This document shows, in pieces, positions 42,071 through 53,504 of a DNA stretch of 64,000 bases. The stretch spans positions 286,600,272 through 286,664,271 of the forward strand of contig CM037879.1 of assembly GCA_021292165.1 (NCBI GenBank), written 5' to 3'. A program made the translations under genes and the position numbers. This DNA comes from Shinisaurus crocodilurus. Its lineage: Eukaryota > Chordata > Lepidosauria > Squamata > Shinisauridae. A model generated the notes under the pieces. That model searched no databases, was not told where the DNA came from, and saw only the letters and a program-made list of their open reading frames with translations. The first letter of the stretch is position 1. Every line of letters begins with the position of its first letter.

Positions 42071-42808
42071 AGTTGCAACACATACTAAGAACTTCTGCCG
42101 TGATCGGATGCTGACAAGCAGGAATTAGTTTGAACTGAAAGGGCCATGGGGAGTTTTCAGAACTTGGAAGAAGTGAGAAGAAAAAGCAAATGTATGTTGC
42201 TTGTGGGAGAGATGTGTAGGGAGAGATGGAGAGACTTCAGCACCAGATGGCTCGAGGTTCCAGTAAAATGGTAATTGAAATGAATGCTATGGCCTTTGTT
42301 GCATGTTATAGGGAGAATTCTGCTTTCACACAGATGCTTAGAAAGACATGTACGCATGTTTCACTGATGAGGTTATCAATCAATTTAATTAGAATGGAAA
42401 GGTGCACGAAGAGAAGAGCAGATAAGTTAGGGAGACAGAAAGGGAGTGAAGCAAGAACTGTCTTACACGATGAGCACCAGTTCTATTGGTTTAAGACCTT
42501 TAGGCTTAAAAGAAGGACTCCGGTATGGTCTACCTATTCCAGGGCTCACTTCCACCCACAATTCTGAGGATTGGCAGTTTGTTGAAGGTGTCGTTACATT
42601 GCAGTGAGCTATTATTCTTTGGTAATTAAATTCATTGCTGTGGATGGAGACTTGCAGGCAACTGAGTAGTACTGTGGGCAACTGAGGAGTATTTGCCTTG
42701 GGGGCAAATACACTGTGGTGTAGTCCTGTGGACTGATGCGTTGTACTTGTGATCAATAAAACTGAGTTGTACCTTTTCCCTATTGGGGGCTGGATTTCTG
42801 TTCCTCAG

Positions 42809-43110
42809 TGGGTTCAGACAACACAATAGCCCACACTCAGGGGTTGAGTATGGGCTGAGCGTGGGTTGTTGTTGAACCGTGGGTTGGTTTGAAACATGGG
42901 TTATTGTGTTGTCTGAACCCAGCTGTGCTTACAAGCCATGGCTTGTTAACCACAAACAACCCATGAAGAGAACCCATGGTTTGTTGTTGGGTTGTGAACT
43001 GTGGGTTGTTCACCATGGCTTGTTGGTGCAGCTGGGTTCACACAACATGATAACCCATACTCAATCCATACTCAACCCTTGAGTGTGGGTTATTGTGTTT
43101 TCTGAACCCA
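42809..43110. mobile_element. Fold-back element built from AACCCA/AAGCCATG words
   Basis: The ends TGGGTTCAGACAACACAATA and TATTGTGTTTTCTGAACCCA are inverted over at least 40 bp. The interior alternates CATGGGTT and AACCCATG words, with further internal copies of the terminal motif (TTATTGTGTTGTCTGAACCC at 42901-42920 and CTGGGTTCACACAACATGAT). Related DNA is found at 51390-51880. No target duplication could be set. Confidence 0.7.
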
Positions 43111-43844
43111 AGGTAACAAAACAGCTGGGAATCTGAATGATCCTTTGCCCCCTCAAACAATGTTTAGGGGCCATAGGATCGTTCCCCAAACCAACCAGCT
43201 CAGTGCATGTGTAGAAATGCTGTAGTTTAGATGCAAGCTTTGGCACATTGCACATTCTGCAACCTGTTCCAAAATTAATAATGGATTCATAAGACAGCAA
43301 TCCAAACTTACAAGAAAGGTGAGCATTATCAACACATGATTTTTGACCGACCAGCGGTCTAATTACAACATTCGGCGGCATCGCTCATGCTAGGCACTGT
43401 ACTTAAAAGGAATGCAGTCTTTGATTTGCAGCATCACAATCCATCCCTTCTCAGTAAATTTCAACTCAGAGGCACCTAATCTGGAAGTGTTGTTCAGTTT
43501 TGTGCTAGGACCCCAGCACAGATTCTCAAAAATGGTTTCCTCCAGAGCTAATCAAAGGTTTCTACCAGAAACATGAACTGCAAATTCTGATGATTCTCTC
43601 ATTTAAGCGTGGACAGATCTTCTGCTACTTCCATCCTCCTGGTTTTTGTGTCCTTTCTGGTGCTCCCCTACTGATACATTCAGATTTTGTAGTGTGCCAT
43701 ATGCTGTGGTCTTTGATTAAATGCACAAAACAGAAAAAGACAGATGCCATTACCCATAGAGCTGGCCGTAAGAGAGTCATGTCTACCAAATCACCTGGAA
43801 CATTGAGATAAGAGCACCAAGAGCGTCTAGATGGAACACCCCTC

Positions 43845-43875
<31 letters not shown>

Positions 43876-44601
43876 TTGTGTGTGTGTGTGTGTGTGGCAT
43901 ACCTATGGTGACTTTGTTAATTAACCAAGTAGTCTATGTCAAAATTAAGCCAAGAAGGACAAAGACAATTAGGAGCATAACAGCTAGTCAGGAGACATAA
44001 TGTTTTAATCAGATTTCCCCCTCCTCCCCTTTTTTTTCTTTTCAGTGAAGCTGGGAAAAACAGTCTGCACTTTTGTGGCTAAATGACACATGCAACCAAG
44101 TTTTGTCCTCTGCGCTAGTAGACCCATGACCAGCAATTGTGAGCAGGATCCGTATTATTTATTGGGTCTTCAGGCAGAGGTCTGGGTGGCATGTCCCTCT
44201 GATCCTTCTCAAATTTGGCTGGATCTACCTGTGCAGCAGAATTCAGTGGACATTCAGCAAACCCTGATTGGAGGAGAGAGTTTACACTACAGCCCCCTTC
44301 ATATGTTACTCACATGACGAGGGCCCACCCATAGAAATGGGCAGAAGGCTGCACAACTTGTCCCTCCCCTGATGTTGCATGGCTTCTCCTCCCAGCCTTG
44401 GCCCAGTTGTCAATGAGTTCAGTGTGAACATCAGAGTTAGGGAAACCTACATGGGTAGGCATCCACAGGACCTATAACCCTGGTCGTGTAGAGTCCTAGC
44501 ACCTGGAAAAGCAAACACACATAGAGGTCTAGCCATGTAGGCTACCCTGGCTCAGCCATCCACACCTAAAGCATGGATATTGAGGGTGGGGCTGGGAGAA
44601 G
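43111..44601. other. Unassigned intronic-type sequence
   Basis: No supported gene. The microsatellite at 43845-43896 is listed separately. Confidence 0.35.
43845..43896. repeat. (GT)n microsatellite, interrupted
   Basis: Two GT runs around a TATGTT interruption. Confidence 0.95.
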
Positions 44602-45652
44602 TAGGGATGGGTGCGGAGCTCAATTGGGGGGGTGGAAGTCCGGTGAACTCGCCAGGCTCGGCTCCCCGAGCTCTGCTCGGCCTACCTGCTTCCCCGGCTC
44701 GACTCGCGTTTGAAGGCGCGCGAGGAAAAAGCAGAGCGTCTCGCTTGTGTGAGATGGAAGATTTAAAATCCTATTCTCGTGTGCAGACGCCCGTAAATCT
44801 ACACACAGAAGTTCAGATCTGTCTCTCCCACTCTCAGCGCAGCCCTTCCAGCGTATCGGATGTCAGCCAACTCAGTTTCCTCCTGTTTGCAGATTCCAGT
44901 AATAAGGAAATAACAGGTCTATTCTACCTGTTTATTTACTTTAGCAAGTATATTCTACAGAGCATACATCTCCTAGCTACAGTCCATGTGCAGAGTATAA
45001 TGCATAGCAAGCATTTAATCCAGTGGAGCAAGGTGTTTACTCCACCTCAGCTAAGACATTACATGATTGCATTTAGTCCAGCAAGCACTAGTCAGAAGAC
45101 AAGAGAGTGAAGAAGAGAGAACAGTTCAACATCTCTCCAAAATGGCTAGACAGAGAAACAACAAGTCAGTACGTCATCAGAACATACAAACCACGTGACC
45201 AGCTCGTATTTCTTTCACACCTACTTTTCCCATGAGAAACACACAGGAAGTAGGAGACAAAACATAACTTGTTTACCAGCCATTCTATTCCTTTCATTTG
45301 TAAACATTGTGCCACAGCTGGTGATTGTGATACATGTCACAACAGCGTTCTCGCGAGCCGAGCCGGGGAAGTGACTTCCGGGTTCCCACCCAGCAGTATG
45401 CTTTTTACGAAGAAAATGGCGTCAGATACGTTAAAAGCGGCCACAATTTGCATAACTTGGGCAAATCACAGCTGTTTTTAACTATCTTACGCCACTTTCT
45501 ATGTAAACAATGTGGCGCCTGGAATGCGGAAGTCTGGCAAGCGCCTCGGCTGGCACTCGCTTTCGGCCTGGCCTGGCTCAGCAGATGCGGCTACGGCGCT
45601 CGCCGAACGCGCTGCAAACCAGGTGGTGGGCGGATCGTCCACTCCACCCCTA
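44602..45652. mobile_element. hAT MITE (TAGGGATG family) split by a solo LTR
   Basis: Start TAGGGATGGGTGCGG, end CCACCCCTA. GGAGAAG occurs on both flanks (44595-44601 and 45653-45659). Without the LTR at 44711-45344 the sequence reads as other members do, including the central hairpin (GAAAATGGCGTCAGATACG and its complement). Confidence 0.8.
44711..45344. mobile_element. Solo LTR, 634 bp, in a MITE
   Basis: It starts TGAAGGCGCGCGAGG and ends ACATGTCACAACA, with 5-bp flanks GCGTT on both sides (44706-44710 and 45345-45349). Removing it and one GCGTT restores the palindromic CTCGACTCGCGTTCTCGCG found in sister MITEs, which is strong proof of the borders. No internal coding region remains. The 5-bp duplication fits Gypsy, Copia or retroviral integrases. 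The class is not resolved. Confidence 0.85.
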
Positions 45653-46126
45653 GGAGAAGCCATGGGCTGTTTGGGGTGGGGCCAGTAGGTGGGGTGGGTG
45701 GGTGGGGCCAGTGGACCCGGTTCATGTAACCAATACATATGTGACCAGAGTTTAAGAGTAGAAATGGGAGTGTTCAGGGGACTTTTTCTGAGGGCTGGGA
45801 GACTTCTAGGCTAGCCTAATCCAGCCTATGGAGGTTCCCCATCTGTCCTGTGGAGGCTTGGGTGGGCTCCCTCCCCTCCCCAAGCACTGCCTACCCCCCC
45901 CCCCCCAGGCCTGGATGCTACCAAGGACTTGTGGAGCAGATGGGAACGGAATGCCTTAGCTGCCATTGATCTGTGATCCGAGATAACGGGGGAATTCCGC
46001 TGCATGGCACTCCCTGATGTCATTCGGTCCATGGGGGGCTGAGGGGGGAGTCCTGCTGAAAACAGTTCTCCCCACCCCTCAATAGGGCCAGGCTAGCAAA
46101 GAAGTGTTTGCAGCTTCAATGTGAAT

Positions 46127-46278
46127 GGACGACTGCGCTGGAGCCTGGAGGCCTTCAAGGTGCGGCTGGACGGCCATCTGTCGGGGATGCTTCGACCTGG
46201 ATTCCTGCATGGAGCAGGGGGTTGGACTCGATGGCCTGGTAGGCCCCTTCCAACTCTACTTTTCTATGATTCTATGAA
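46127..46278 (+). mobile_element. CR1 3' end fragment
   Basis: Last ORF2 codons ([16 protein letters not shown]) followed by the CR1 3' UTR and ATTCTATGA. It is heavily 5'-truncated. Confidence 0.9.
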
Positions 46279-46394
46279 ATATACTTTCTTGGACTCCCAG
46301 GTCAAACAGAATGCTCCTCCAGTAAAAGGTCAGGGCATTTGAAAAAAAAAAATCCCATTCATCATCACCTCTGCAGAGTGTTGATTTTGATATT

Positions 46395-46418
46395 CTCTCT
46401 CTCTCTCTCTCTCTCTCG
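46395..46418. repeat. (CT)n microsatellite
   Basis: About 12 CT units. Confidence 0.95.
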
Positions 46419-46419
46419 T

Positions 46420-47249
46420 TGCAGGCTTAGCAGAGACCCATAAACCTCTTCTCGATGATTTGACGGAAGCAGCCACACGAAGAACATGGGGGTGGAGGGG
46501 TCCCCCCTTGGGATCCCTCTGTCCTTTCCTTCCTTCCCACGCAGCTCCCCCCTAATATTTACATATGAAGCAAGTAACTAGAAGACGAGGATTTTAAACT
46601 CAATTAAGAAGGCAATGACATTTCCCAGCTATTTGAGGGTTCGGGGGGGGGGGGAAAGAGGAAATAAAGATGCAGTGATTAATCATGCCCTGTCCCACGA
46701 GGAAACAATTATCATCATCTTAATGGTAGAAACTCCAATAAAGATGAAGCAAAGGGAAGTTTGACTGGTCTGTTGCCAGTGCATTTCCATATCTGAGAGA
46801 GAAGTACAGACAGCTGTGTGGGTGGATTAGCCAGGCAGCGATGTCGAAAGAGAGGCAATTAGAGAAGCATTCAGTCTTGGTGACCAAAAATGGGGTTAGG
46901 AATCAGGAGTCGAGGTAAATATCAATACATATTGAGACACACAATGTATGCAAATACAATGAACTCCGTGGTTTGCAGCGGGTGCAGATCTGAAATGACT
47001 CTGTTTGGTTTCATCATGGAAAAATCAGCTGCTTCACACATAGACAGAGAAAACAGAACTGCACGAAGACGGAAAAAACAAAACAGACTTGTACCAGATT
47101 CCCTTCGGAAATCTTCAACAGTTGGAGGGAAAACAAGAGAGAGTGTCATTGGCCATGAAAGAGGAACACCTCACTTCATGCACTGGAATGCAGCAGGTCA
47201 CCAATCAATTCCAGAAATCATTCCATCTCAACTGGAACCAGGTTTCACG
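46420..47249. other. Unique sequence, possible conserved non-coding block
   Basis: No repeats were recognised. 46550-46890 is AT-rich with many homeodomain-like cores (TTAATCATG, CAATTAGAG, CAATTAAG). It may be a regulatory element of the host gene; this is only an impression. Confidence 0.25.
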
Positions 47250-47610
47250 TAGGGATGTATGAGAAATTCAACTGAGTTCATTTTTTATCAGGATTTTACC
47301 CAGTTTGCACCTTTTGGGACCAGACTCGGATGCAATCTGTGGTCGAAGTCCGTACATTTCCAAGCTTGCAATGTGGTTCATGGGCCCCCAAAAGAGTGTT
47401 CAACTGCATGCGTACATTTTTTTTAAAAAATGCATACATTTAACAAATGCACACAATTGATGCATACATTTGGGGAAATACGCATGGATTTTCATGTGAA
47501 AAGAAAATAAGAAAATGAAAGCTTGCAATCTGATCCAGACTCGAGTTGGAATGAGCTTCAAGACGGAATTCAAAGAACTTAGTGAGCTCGAGTTTTGCTG
47601 ATTCCCACAT
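47250..47610. repeat. hAT-like repeat, further copy
   Basis: It begins TAGGGATGTATGAGAAATTC and ends CTGATTCCCACATACCTAG, with the family phrases TTTTACCCAGTTTGCACC and 'GCTTGCAATCTGATCCAG'. It is the least interrupted copy of the 1334-2220 family. Confidence 0.65.
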
Positions 47611-47705
47611 ACCTAGCTCAGCCTGAATTCCAGTGGAGGTGGAGTTGGCCTCCACCATTAGATGTGCGTTCTATTGTGCGCATGGATCAGTGGTGCAAGA
47701 GTGGG

Positions 47706-48275
47706 GAAGCTGGCCACTTACACATCACTGGAAAAGAGGACAAGATTGGACTAGGATATGCTAATGTGTATGCATAGATGCACATTTAGTAACAACTGCT
47801 CTCATTTAAAATAAATAATACAATACATCTCACTATTGTGGGGAAGGCTGTGACCAGGGGACCTGTGTGCCTGCTCAGTTTGCCTCCCAGGTGCTAACTG
47901 AGCCAGTGTGGCCTAGTGGTGAGAGTGTTGGACTGGGACTCGGGAGATCCGGGTTCTGGTCCCTGCTCAGCCATGAAACTCACTGGGTGACTTTGGGCCA
48001 GTCACTGACTCTCAGCCTAACCTACCTCACAGGGTTGTTGTGAGGATAAAATGGAGAGGAGGAGGAGGATTATGTAAGCCGCCTTGGGTTCCTTGCAGGA
48101 AAAAAGGCGGGGTATAAATATAATAAATAAATAAATAAAACTGTGGATGGGCACCTTCGAGGCCCATCTGCCTGCTGTCCTTTCTTATAGTTCTTTAGCT
48201 TCAAGCCAGTCTAGGATTGGACTTCCCTTCAAATCGGGGATGGCTTCAAACAGAGGACTGTTCTCTCCCAGCCTT
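47706..48275. mobile_element. GTGGCCAC-ended repeat, copy 1, split by a SINE
   Basis: Family phrases: 'GAGGACAAGATTGGACTAGG', 'ATACATCTCACTATTGTGGG', 'GGCTGTGACCAGG', and at the far side 'AAACAGAGGACTGTTCTC'. A Sauria-like SINE (47901-48140) sits in the middle. Confidence 0.65.
47901..48140 (+). mobile_element. Sauria-like tRNA-derived SINE
   Basis: A tRNA-like head (GCCAGTGTGGCCTAGTGGTG, B-box-like GGTTCTGGTCC), the body CACTGGGTGACTTTGGGCCA, and the tail GTAAGCCGCCTTGGGTTCC ending in AATAAATAAATAAATAAAA. AACTG occurs on both sides (47896-47900 and 48139-48143). This organisation is characteristic of squamates. Confidence 0.85.
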
Positions 48276-48371
48276 TCAAAATATTTATTTATTTATTTAT
48301 TTGATTTATAAGATTGCACCCTCCGCCTATGATGGAAACACTAAAACTTCACACAGGAGCAGGGGGAAGTT

Positions 48372-48510
48372 GGTGACTCCTGTGTCAGTGGGGGCTCGTT
48401 ATCCATTGCACCTGCTTGTTTGAGCTTTATAGGAGTTATCCATGGTGCTCCATGGTGGTGGACCTATTTTGGGGATGGAGCCCCACCGACACATGAGTCA
48501 CCAGCCTCCC
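48372..48510. mobile_element. Palindromic MITE, copy 3
   Basis: Ends GGTGACTCCTGTGTCAGTGG and CCACCGACACATGAGTCACC are inverted. Same family as 70-222 and 35510-35835. Confidence 0.75.
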
Positions 48511-48699
48511 CTGCATAGAAGACTGTAAAGAAGAAGACATAGCCACCATAAAGGATCCTACCACTTTAGGACTGCGGGTGAGGAATCAAATTTATCAATG
48601 CTTCCCTATGTAAAAGAACAGAAATTTTAAAAAAAATTCCCTAGAATTTGAAAACTAGCATGGCAAGGAGATGAGAGGTCTACAACCTTTCTTCCTAAT

Positions 48700-49140
48700 G
48701 TTTATTTATTTATTTATTTAATTAATTTACATTTATTTATCGCCCATCTGGCCAGCAAACCGGCCACCCTGGGCGATGTACATAAGATAAAAACAGGATA
48801 AAATACATTTAAAACAGTTTAAAATTTTAAAATCTTAGCCCACCCCATATTCCTGCCTGAACAGCCAGGTTTTTAATGAGCGGCGGAAGCTCAGCAGAGA
48901 GGGGGCATGGCGGAGGTCACTCGGGAGAGAGTTCCACAGTACGGGGGCCGCCACAGAAAAGGCCCTCTTCCTCATCCCCACCAGTCTAGCTGCTCTGGCT
49001 GAAGGGACAAGGAGAAGGCCGTCTGTGGCAGATCTTGTTGAGTGGCCTACTTGGTGTTGCTGGAGACGCTCCTTGAGATAGACTGGACCGGAGCCGTGTA
49101 GAGTTTTAAAGGTCAAAACCAACACCTTGAATTCGGCTCG
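48700..49140 (-). mobile_element. L2-clade LINE 3' end
   Basis: The minus-strand frame 49125-48835 (96 codons) reads MLVLTFKTLHGSGPVYLKER and later RAFSVAAPVLWNSLPSDLR, RRSLKTWLF, the typical L2 ORF2 C-terminus. The tail continues to CGCCCATCTGGCCAGCAAAC and TTTATTTATTTATTTAAT. The frame is open but only the extreme C-terminus is present. Confidence 0.85.
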
Positions 49141-49339
49141 GTAAGCAACTGGTAACTAATGTGCTACCTTTCTACTTGCAGTGACATTTCTACTTAGGAT
49201 TAGGAAACACAAATGGTAGCCTCACCTGCAGTCCACATAGTTACCATCCCAATTCCCAGCAAAGGACTCTTCCACCCAATCCTGCTGTATGCATAGATCC
49301 AGCCGCTGTGATTAAGAATGAGGGGTTAAAATGTTTATT

Positions 49340-49900
49340 GTTGATCTTTATGAGACACATATTAAATAAATTCCCAAGGTGTTGTACAATACAATCATTA
49401 AAAAAAAAAAAAAGCCAATCAGACAATAATACAATCAAACGTAACTAAAATCTAAAAGAGGTCAGCAAACATCAATATCACAGCAGCAGAAAAATAAATG
49501 CACAATAAAAAGTACAAAAGCCAACATGAAAGAAGACAATACAAACGAAGAGCTAAAACCACAGGAGCTAGAACCAACAAAATGGCATAGGGATTAAAAT
49601 AACAGAGGTTTTCAAAGCCTGGGAGAACAAAAGAAGCCTTAGCCCAGAGCCAAATGGAATATATTGCCAGGGGAATTTCCCTGGGAAGATGATTCCATAA
49701 TCCTCTCTTTTGTGGCCACCCTCTGGACCTCTGGAAGATAACACCATCCAGCATTGCAGGACAGTGGTCAATTATGAAGTGCAGGAGCTCATCACGGCAG
49801 CCCCCATAGCCATGCCCCCAAGGAGAGGCCAGAAATGCAGGCAGCTGTGTTGCTCCATATTGACAAACCAGTCCGAGCAGCTTTCATCTCTGCAAGGAGC
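49340..49900 (-). repeat. LINE 3'-end remnant
   Basis: Long A-rich DNA with reversed LINE-tail character ('GGAATTTCCCTGGGAAGATG', 'GTGGCCACCCTCTGGACCTC', 'GAGGCCAGAAATGCAGGC'). No reading frame is convincing. Confidence 0.4.
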
Positions 49901-49934
49901 AGGTCTTCCGTAAAGCTATGGTCCTCAATTGAAC

Positions 49935-50085
49935 ATTCAAGACCAATTCTGGGCGGAAAGACAGTCCGCAAGTCCATGGAATCCGTGCGACTCGGGAAAA
50001 GCTGGTCCGCTGCGGGTCGGATTCTTAGGAATGTGAACTCATTTGAGTCCGTTGTGGATTTCTCCGACAGACCTTGTCCTAGTCA
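49935..50085. repeat. hAT-like repeat fragment
   Basis: Same words as 25065-25170: 'GTCCATGGAATCCGTGCGAC', 'CTGGTCCGCTGCGGGTCGGA', 'ACTCATTTGAGTCCG'. Confidence 0.5.
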
Positions 50086-50089
50086 TTGT

Positions 50090-50225
50090 TGACACAGACC
50101 AGCAGCTACTCCCAAGGGTTTCCGGCAGGTATTTTTTTCCAGCCCTACCTGGAGACGTCGGGGATTGAACCTGGGACCTTCTATGTGCAAAGCAGGGGGC
50201 TCTGCCGCTGAGATGCGGCCCCTCC
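50090..50225 (-). mobile_element. tRNA-derived SINE, reversed copy
   Basis: On the minus strand the head GCGGCAGAGCCCCCTGC and B-box GGTTCAATCCCC (50163-50174) are followed by the squamate SINE body. Same family as 13965-14130. Confidence 0.8.
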
Positions 50226-51389
50226 CATGGCTTCAGAATTCCCACCGCTTTGCCAGGTTGCTTCGCAATGCCCTGAACTGGATCTCCTTTGACAGCCGGG
50301 GACCTAGTGCTGACAGTGACGTACGTTCTCCTCTGTATCGCTTCCCCTCCTTTGACTTAAGAACTCATTTAACCAATCTGCCCCAGAGCTGATGCTATTA
50401 GAACACTTGGCTGGTGGTGCTTCCGGCTTGATTTATGCAGTCCCTGGATTGAGCAGGCCTCCCAAAGCTGTACAGGCTGCGACGTGTGAGTGATAGCAAC
50501 AGGTCCCGTATTAGAAGTGACCTTTTGGCAAAACAAAAGGCAGAGATGAAGCACGGCGAGGACACCTCGTCCCGTGTCGCCCGTGCCTGCTGATTCTTGT
50601 GCTCTTTATTTATTGACTCCGGAGGAGGAAAGGTCACCTTCAAAGCTGAAGCATCGCATGCCGCAGCCTGTTCCTTCTCCTCCACTCTCTACCGTGACTG
50701 CAAGTCGCATGTTAATTTTTGGATTAGCCTCTGGAAGGGAACGTTCTGCAGACGGTGATGTGCGGCCCTCTGACGGCTGCTTCCGCTGCCAGCGAGGCAC
50801 AGAATATACATCGGAGATGCTCCCTATGAAGTCCGTGGGATGTGTAAAAAAGGGACCATGGACTTAATCAATGCAGCCTGCCAGCTGCCTTAACTGAGTA
50901 GCCGCTGATCTAGTTCCAAGGGCTGGCCATATAAATTGGTCTCAGCACATTCTGAAGGTGGTCTTGCTTCCTTTGCAAATGGCCTTCAAGCAGAATAATT
51001 CCATGTGGGCGTGAAGAGCTTTGTTACGCTGTGTCACATCATTGGCCCATCTAGTCTTGGACCTACCATTAGGCGGAGTGAAGCGGAAGCCCCAGGCAGC
51101 TGGTTTGGGGTGCATGAAAGGGCAGAAGATGGTCAGTTATTTCATTTATTTCTGTCATTCATGTATTAATTTTAAAAAAGCTCCTGTCCTGCCTATTTCT
51201 GCACTTATGTCCGCACCTTTTAGGGTGGGCTGCGGGCTGACATTTTTATTCTTTAGCAGTCAGAGACAGCATCAGAGAGTCAAAGGCTTCTTCTTTTTCA
51301 ACTCCTCCCTTTCTTGCATGCCCTAAACAGCTCTTGCCTCTGTTTTCACCCATCAGGAGCCATCTAGCCCCACAATGCGTCAGAAGAAA
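50226..51389. other. Unique sequence, possible conserved non-coding block
   Basis: No repeat was recognised between the two SINE/MITE-rich areas. Reading frames are short and without family features. The region around 50400-50860 has an even, non-repetitive composition that could be conserved. Confidence 0.25.
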
Positions 51390-51880
51390 GATGCCGATCT
51401 GGTTCGCACAATCACCATGGCTGAAACAAGCCACGCTGGCTTGTCTAATCACCCTCCTGGGCGTGGCTTGTCATATTGTCTGAACCTGGGTGACATTTAT
51501 TCATTATATTTATATCCTACCTTTCTTCCATCGTGCTACTCCATGTGGTTCGCAGGTGGGTCTCCCCTCCAAGTGCTGACCAGAGCCAGACCTGTGTAGC
51601 TTCAGCAAGGTGGCTACCTCATGTGCCTTCAGACCATGCCCTGGCTGGGACATGGCTTGTTGGATTGGAAAACAACCCTCAAATAACCCTACAACAGCCC
51701 ATGGGTTATTTGAGGGTTGCTTCTCCCTCTAACAAGCCATGCTGCCTGGGTTTGGAATGACACAGCAGGCCACGCCTGGGATGGGAAATTAGGTAAAGGG
51801 CACACGGCATGTGCCATGGCTGAAACAAGCCATCATGGCTTATTTAAGCCATGGTGATCATGCGACTCGGCCTGCTATGT
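51390..51880. repeat. AAGCCATG/AACAAGCC fold-back repeats
   Basis: Several inverted words (ACCATGGCTGAAACAAGCCA, CATGGCTTGTTGGA, AACAAGCCATGC, TTATTTAAGCCATGG) and the palindrome CCCTCAAATAACCC/GGGTTATTTGAGGG. Related to 42809-43110. Confidence 0.6.
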
Positions 51881-52109
51881 AATGTGGGGCAAGATTGCCC
51901 TGATGGGAGAGGATCACTGACGCTGAGGGGAAGAAACTTTTTTTAAAAAAAAAAAACTGTTTAAAAGGAAGAAAGGGGAAAACATGTAAAAAGAAGAAGC
52001 CTCTGACTGAGCGACTGTCTCTAACTGCTACGAATGGAAGTCCCTTGCCCAGGCAATTCATCTGAATTTCCCCAGCCCATCCTCAAATGTGCAAAACATT
52101 TCCTCCCCA

Positions 52110-52345
52110 TCTTCTCAGCCTCAGATAAATCACCCCAAAAGAGGAAATGCATCACCAAAAGAGAGGGCGAAAGAGGAGGCTGGTTTACATCAAACTTGCA
52201 TATGCTAATTTGCATGTACATATGCAAATTTGGAAATCGTTATTATAATTTAAGTAGAAATACAGTACATCTCACCGTAGTGTGGAAGATTGTGACCAGG
52301 TGACCTGCGTGCCTTGCTCAGCCTGCGGTCCAGATGACTTACCTG
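52110..52345. mobile_element. GTGGCCAC-ended repeat, copy 2 (partial)
   Basis: 'GCATCACCAAAAGAGAGGGC', 'GCATATGCTAATTTGCATG', 'ACAGTACATCTCACCGTAG' and 'GTGACCAGGTGACCTGCGTG' in family order. The right part is missing. Confidence 0.65.
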
Positions 52346-53504
52346 GTTTTATCAATGCACAAGACTATTCAGATTATGATAACCCCCTTGCCCAAGCCCT
52401 TCGGTCATCTATTTGGAGAACTAAATATGGTTGGATGAACCAAGGCAGTGCTGGTTACTTCTCTTCCCTTTACTTAACACACCCGCCCACCCTACGCTGA
52501 CAAGAGTGAGGGGCACGTATTGGGCGAAGTACTAATTCATAATATCAAGACAAACCATTTTGAAGATGGGCCCAAGAGACTTGTAATTTCTTTTACAGCA
52601 AAACTCACACAGAAAGCCAATTGAAAATGTCTTTGATCTTCCCCTCTTATGCAGCAAGGCGGCAAACTTTTGCCGCCGTTCATTCGTCACTGTAAAATTT
52701 AACACACACACACACCCCAAAAACAAATTAAGCATGAAAAATACGGATGGTGCCCACGCTTAAAGACAGAAGTCTGATTCGATCCCCATCAAAACTGGCA
52801 ACTCTCCTTCTGGCTTAATGCGTGAAATTGAGCCCGGTGGAGTTTCGCCATGTAATTGAGTCACGAAAATGCCATGTTCTACAATACAGTCAGGTTAACA
52901 AGGATGCCTGCTGAGAGAGAGAGGGGGGGGGGAGATAATATAGTGTGGAGGGAGGGGATAGATACTTGTGTGCTAAAGGACCCCAAATTCTTCCATTATG
53001 AAAAAGACTGCCCCTCCCCCTCCAAATCCTGATTCATGATTGGTCCATTTAAAATGGATCAAGGAAGAAGAGGTGCCCTTTGGATGTCTGCAGTAAAACT
53101 GTGCAATGGAGACACTGTACTGCTGAGGTCATAGAGTGACCCCAGTGTTGTCACAGCCTCAGTGGAACCTGTACCTCTCTAGAACTGAATCTGACCTTTT
53201 CTGCGAGCGTCACGTAGCAGTGAGGAGGGCTGTAGGCTGAACGGAAGGCGGTCGGCCCCATTTTGCTCCTGGTGGTGCCACACAGGGCACAACGAAACAC
53301 AGAAGCCTCTACATTTGCTGTGGCTCTCCTGCTGCAGCAGAGTGGCTTCTTCTGTTATTCTTGCTGTTCCCCATGAAATCGTCCACGTGAACGGAAGCAA
53401 TATGGGGGTCTGATCCATACTGGGACGGGCAAGGCAGCTCCAAGGCTTCTAGGCTGACATGTTTCCCCCCCCCCCCCAGAAGCACCCTCCGCGTGAGGCG
53501 ATTA
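52346..53504. other. Unassigned sequence
   Basis: No supported gene. Small (CA)n at 52702-52713. Confidence 0.35.

Noticed and set aside
44580..45110. 176-codon plus-strand frame
   Set aside because: It starts in a MITE and runs into the solo LTR. The join is an insertion site and not a gene.
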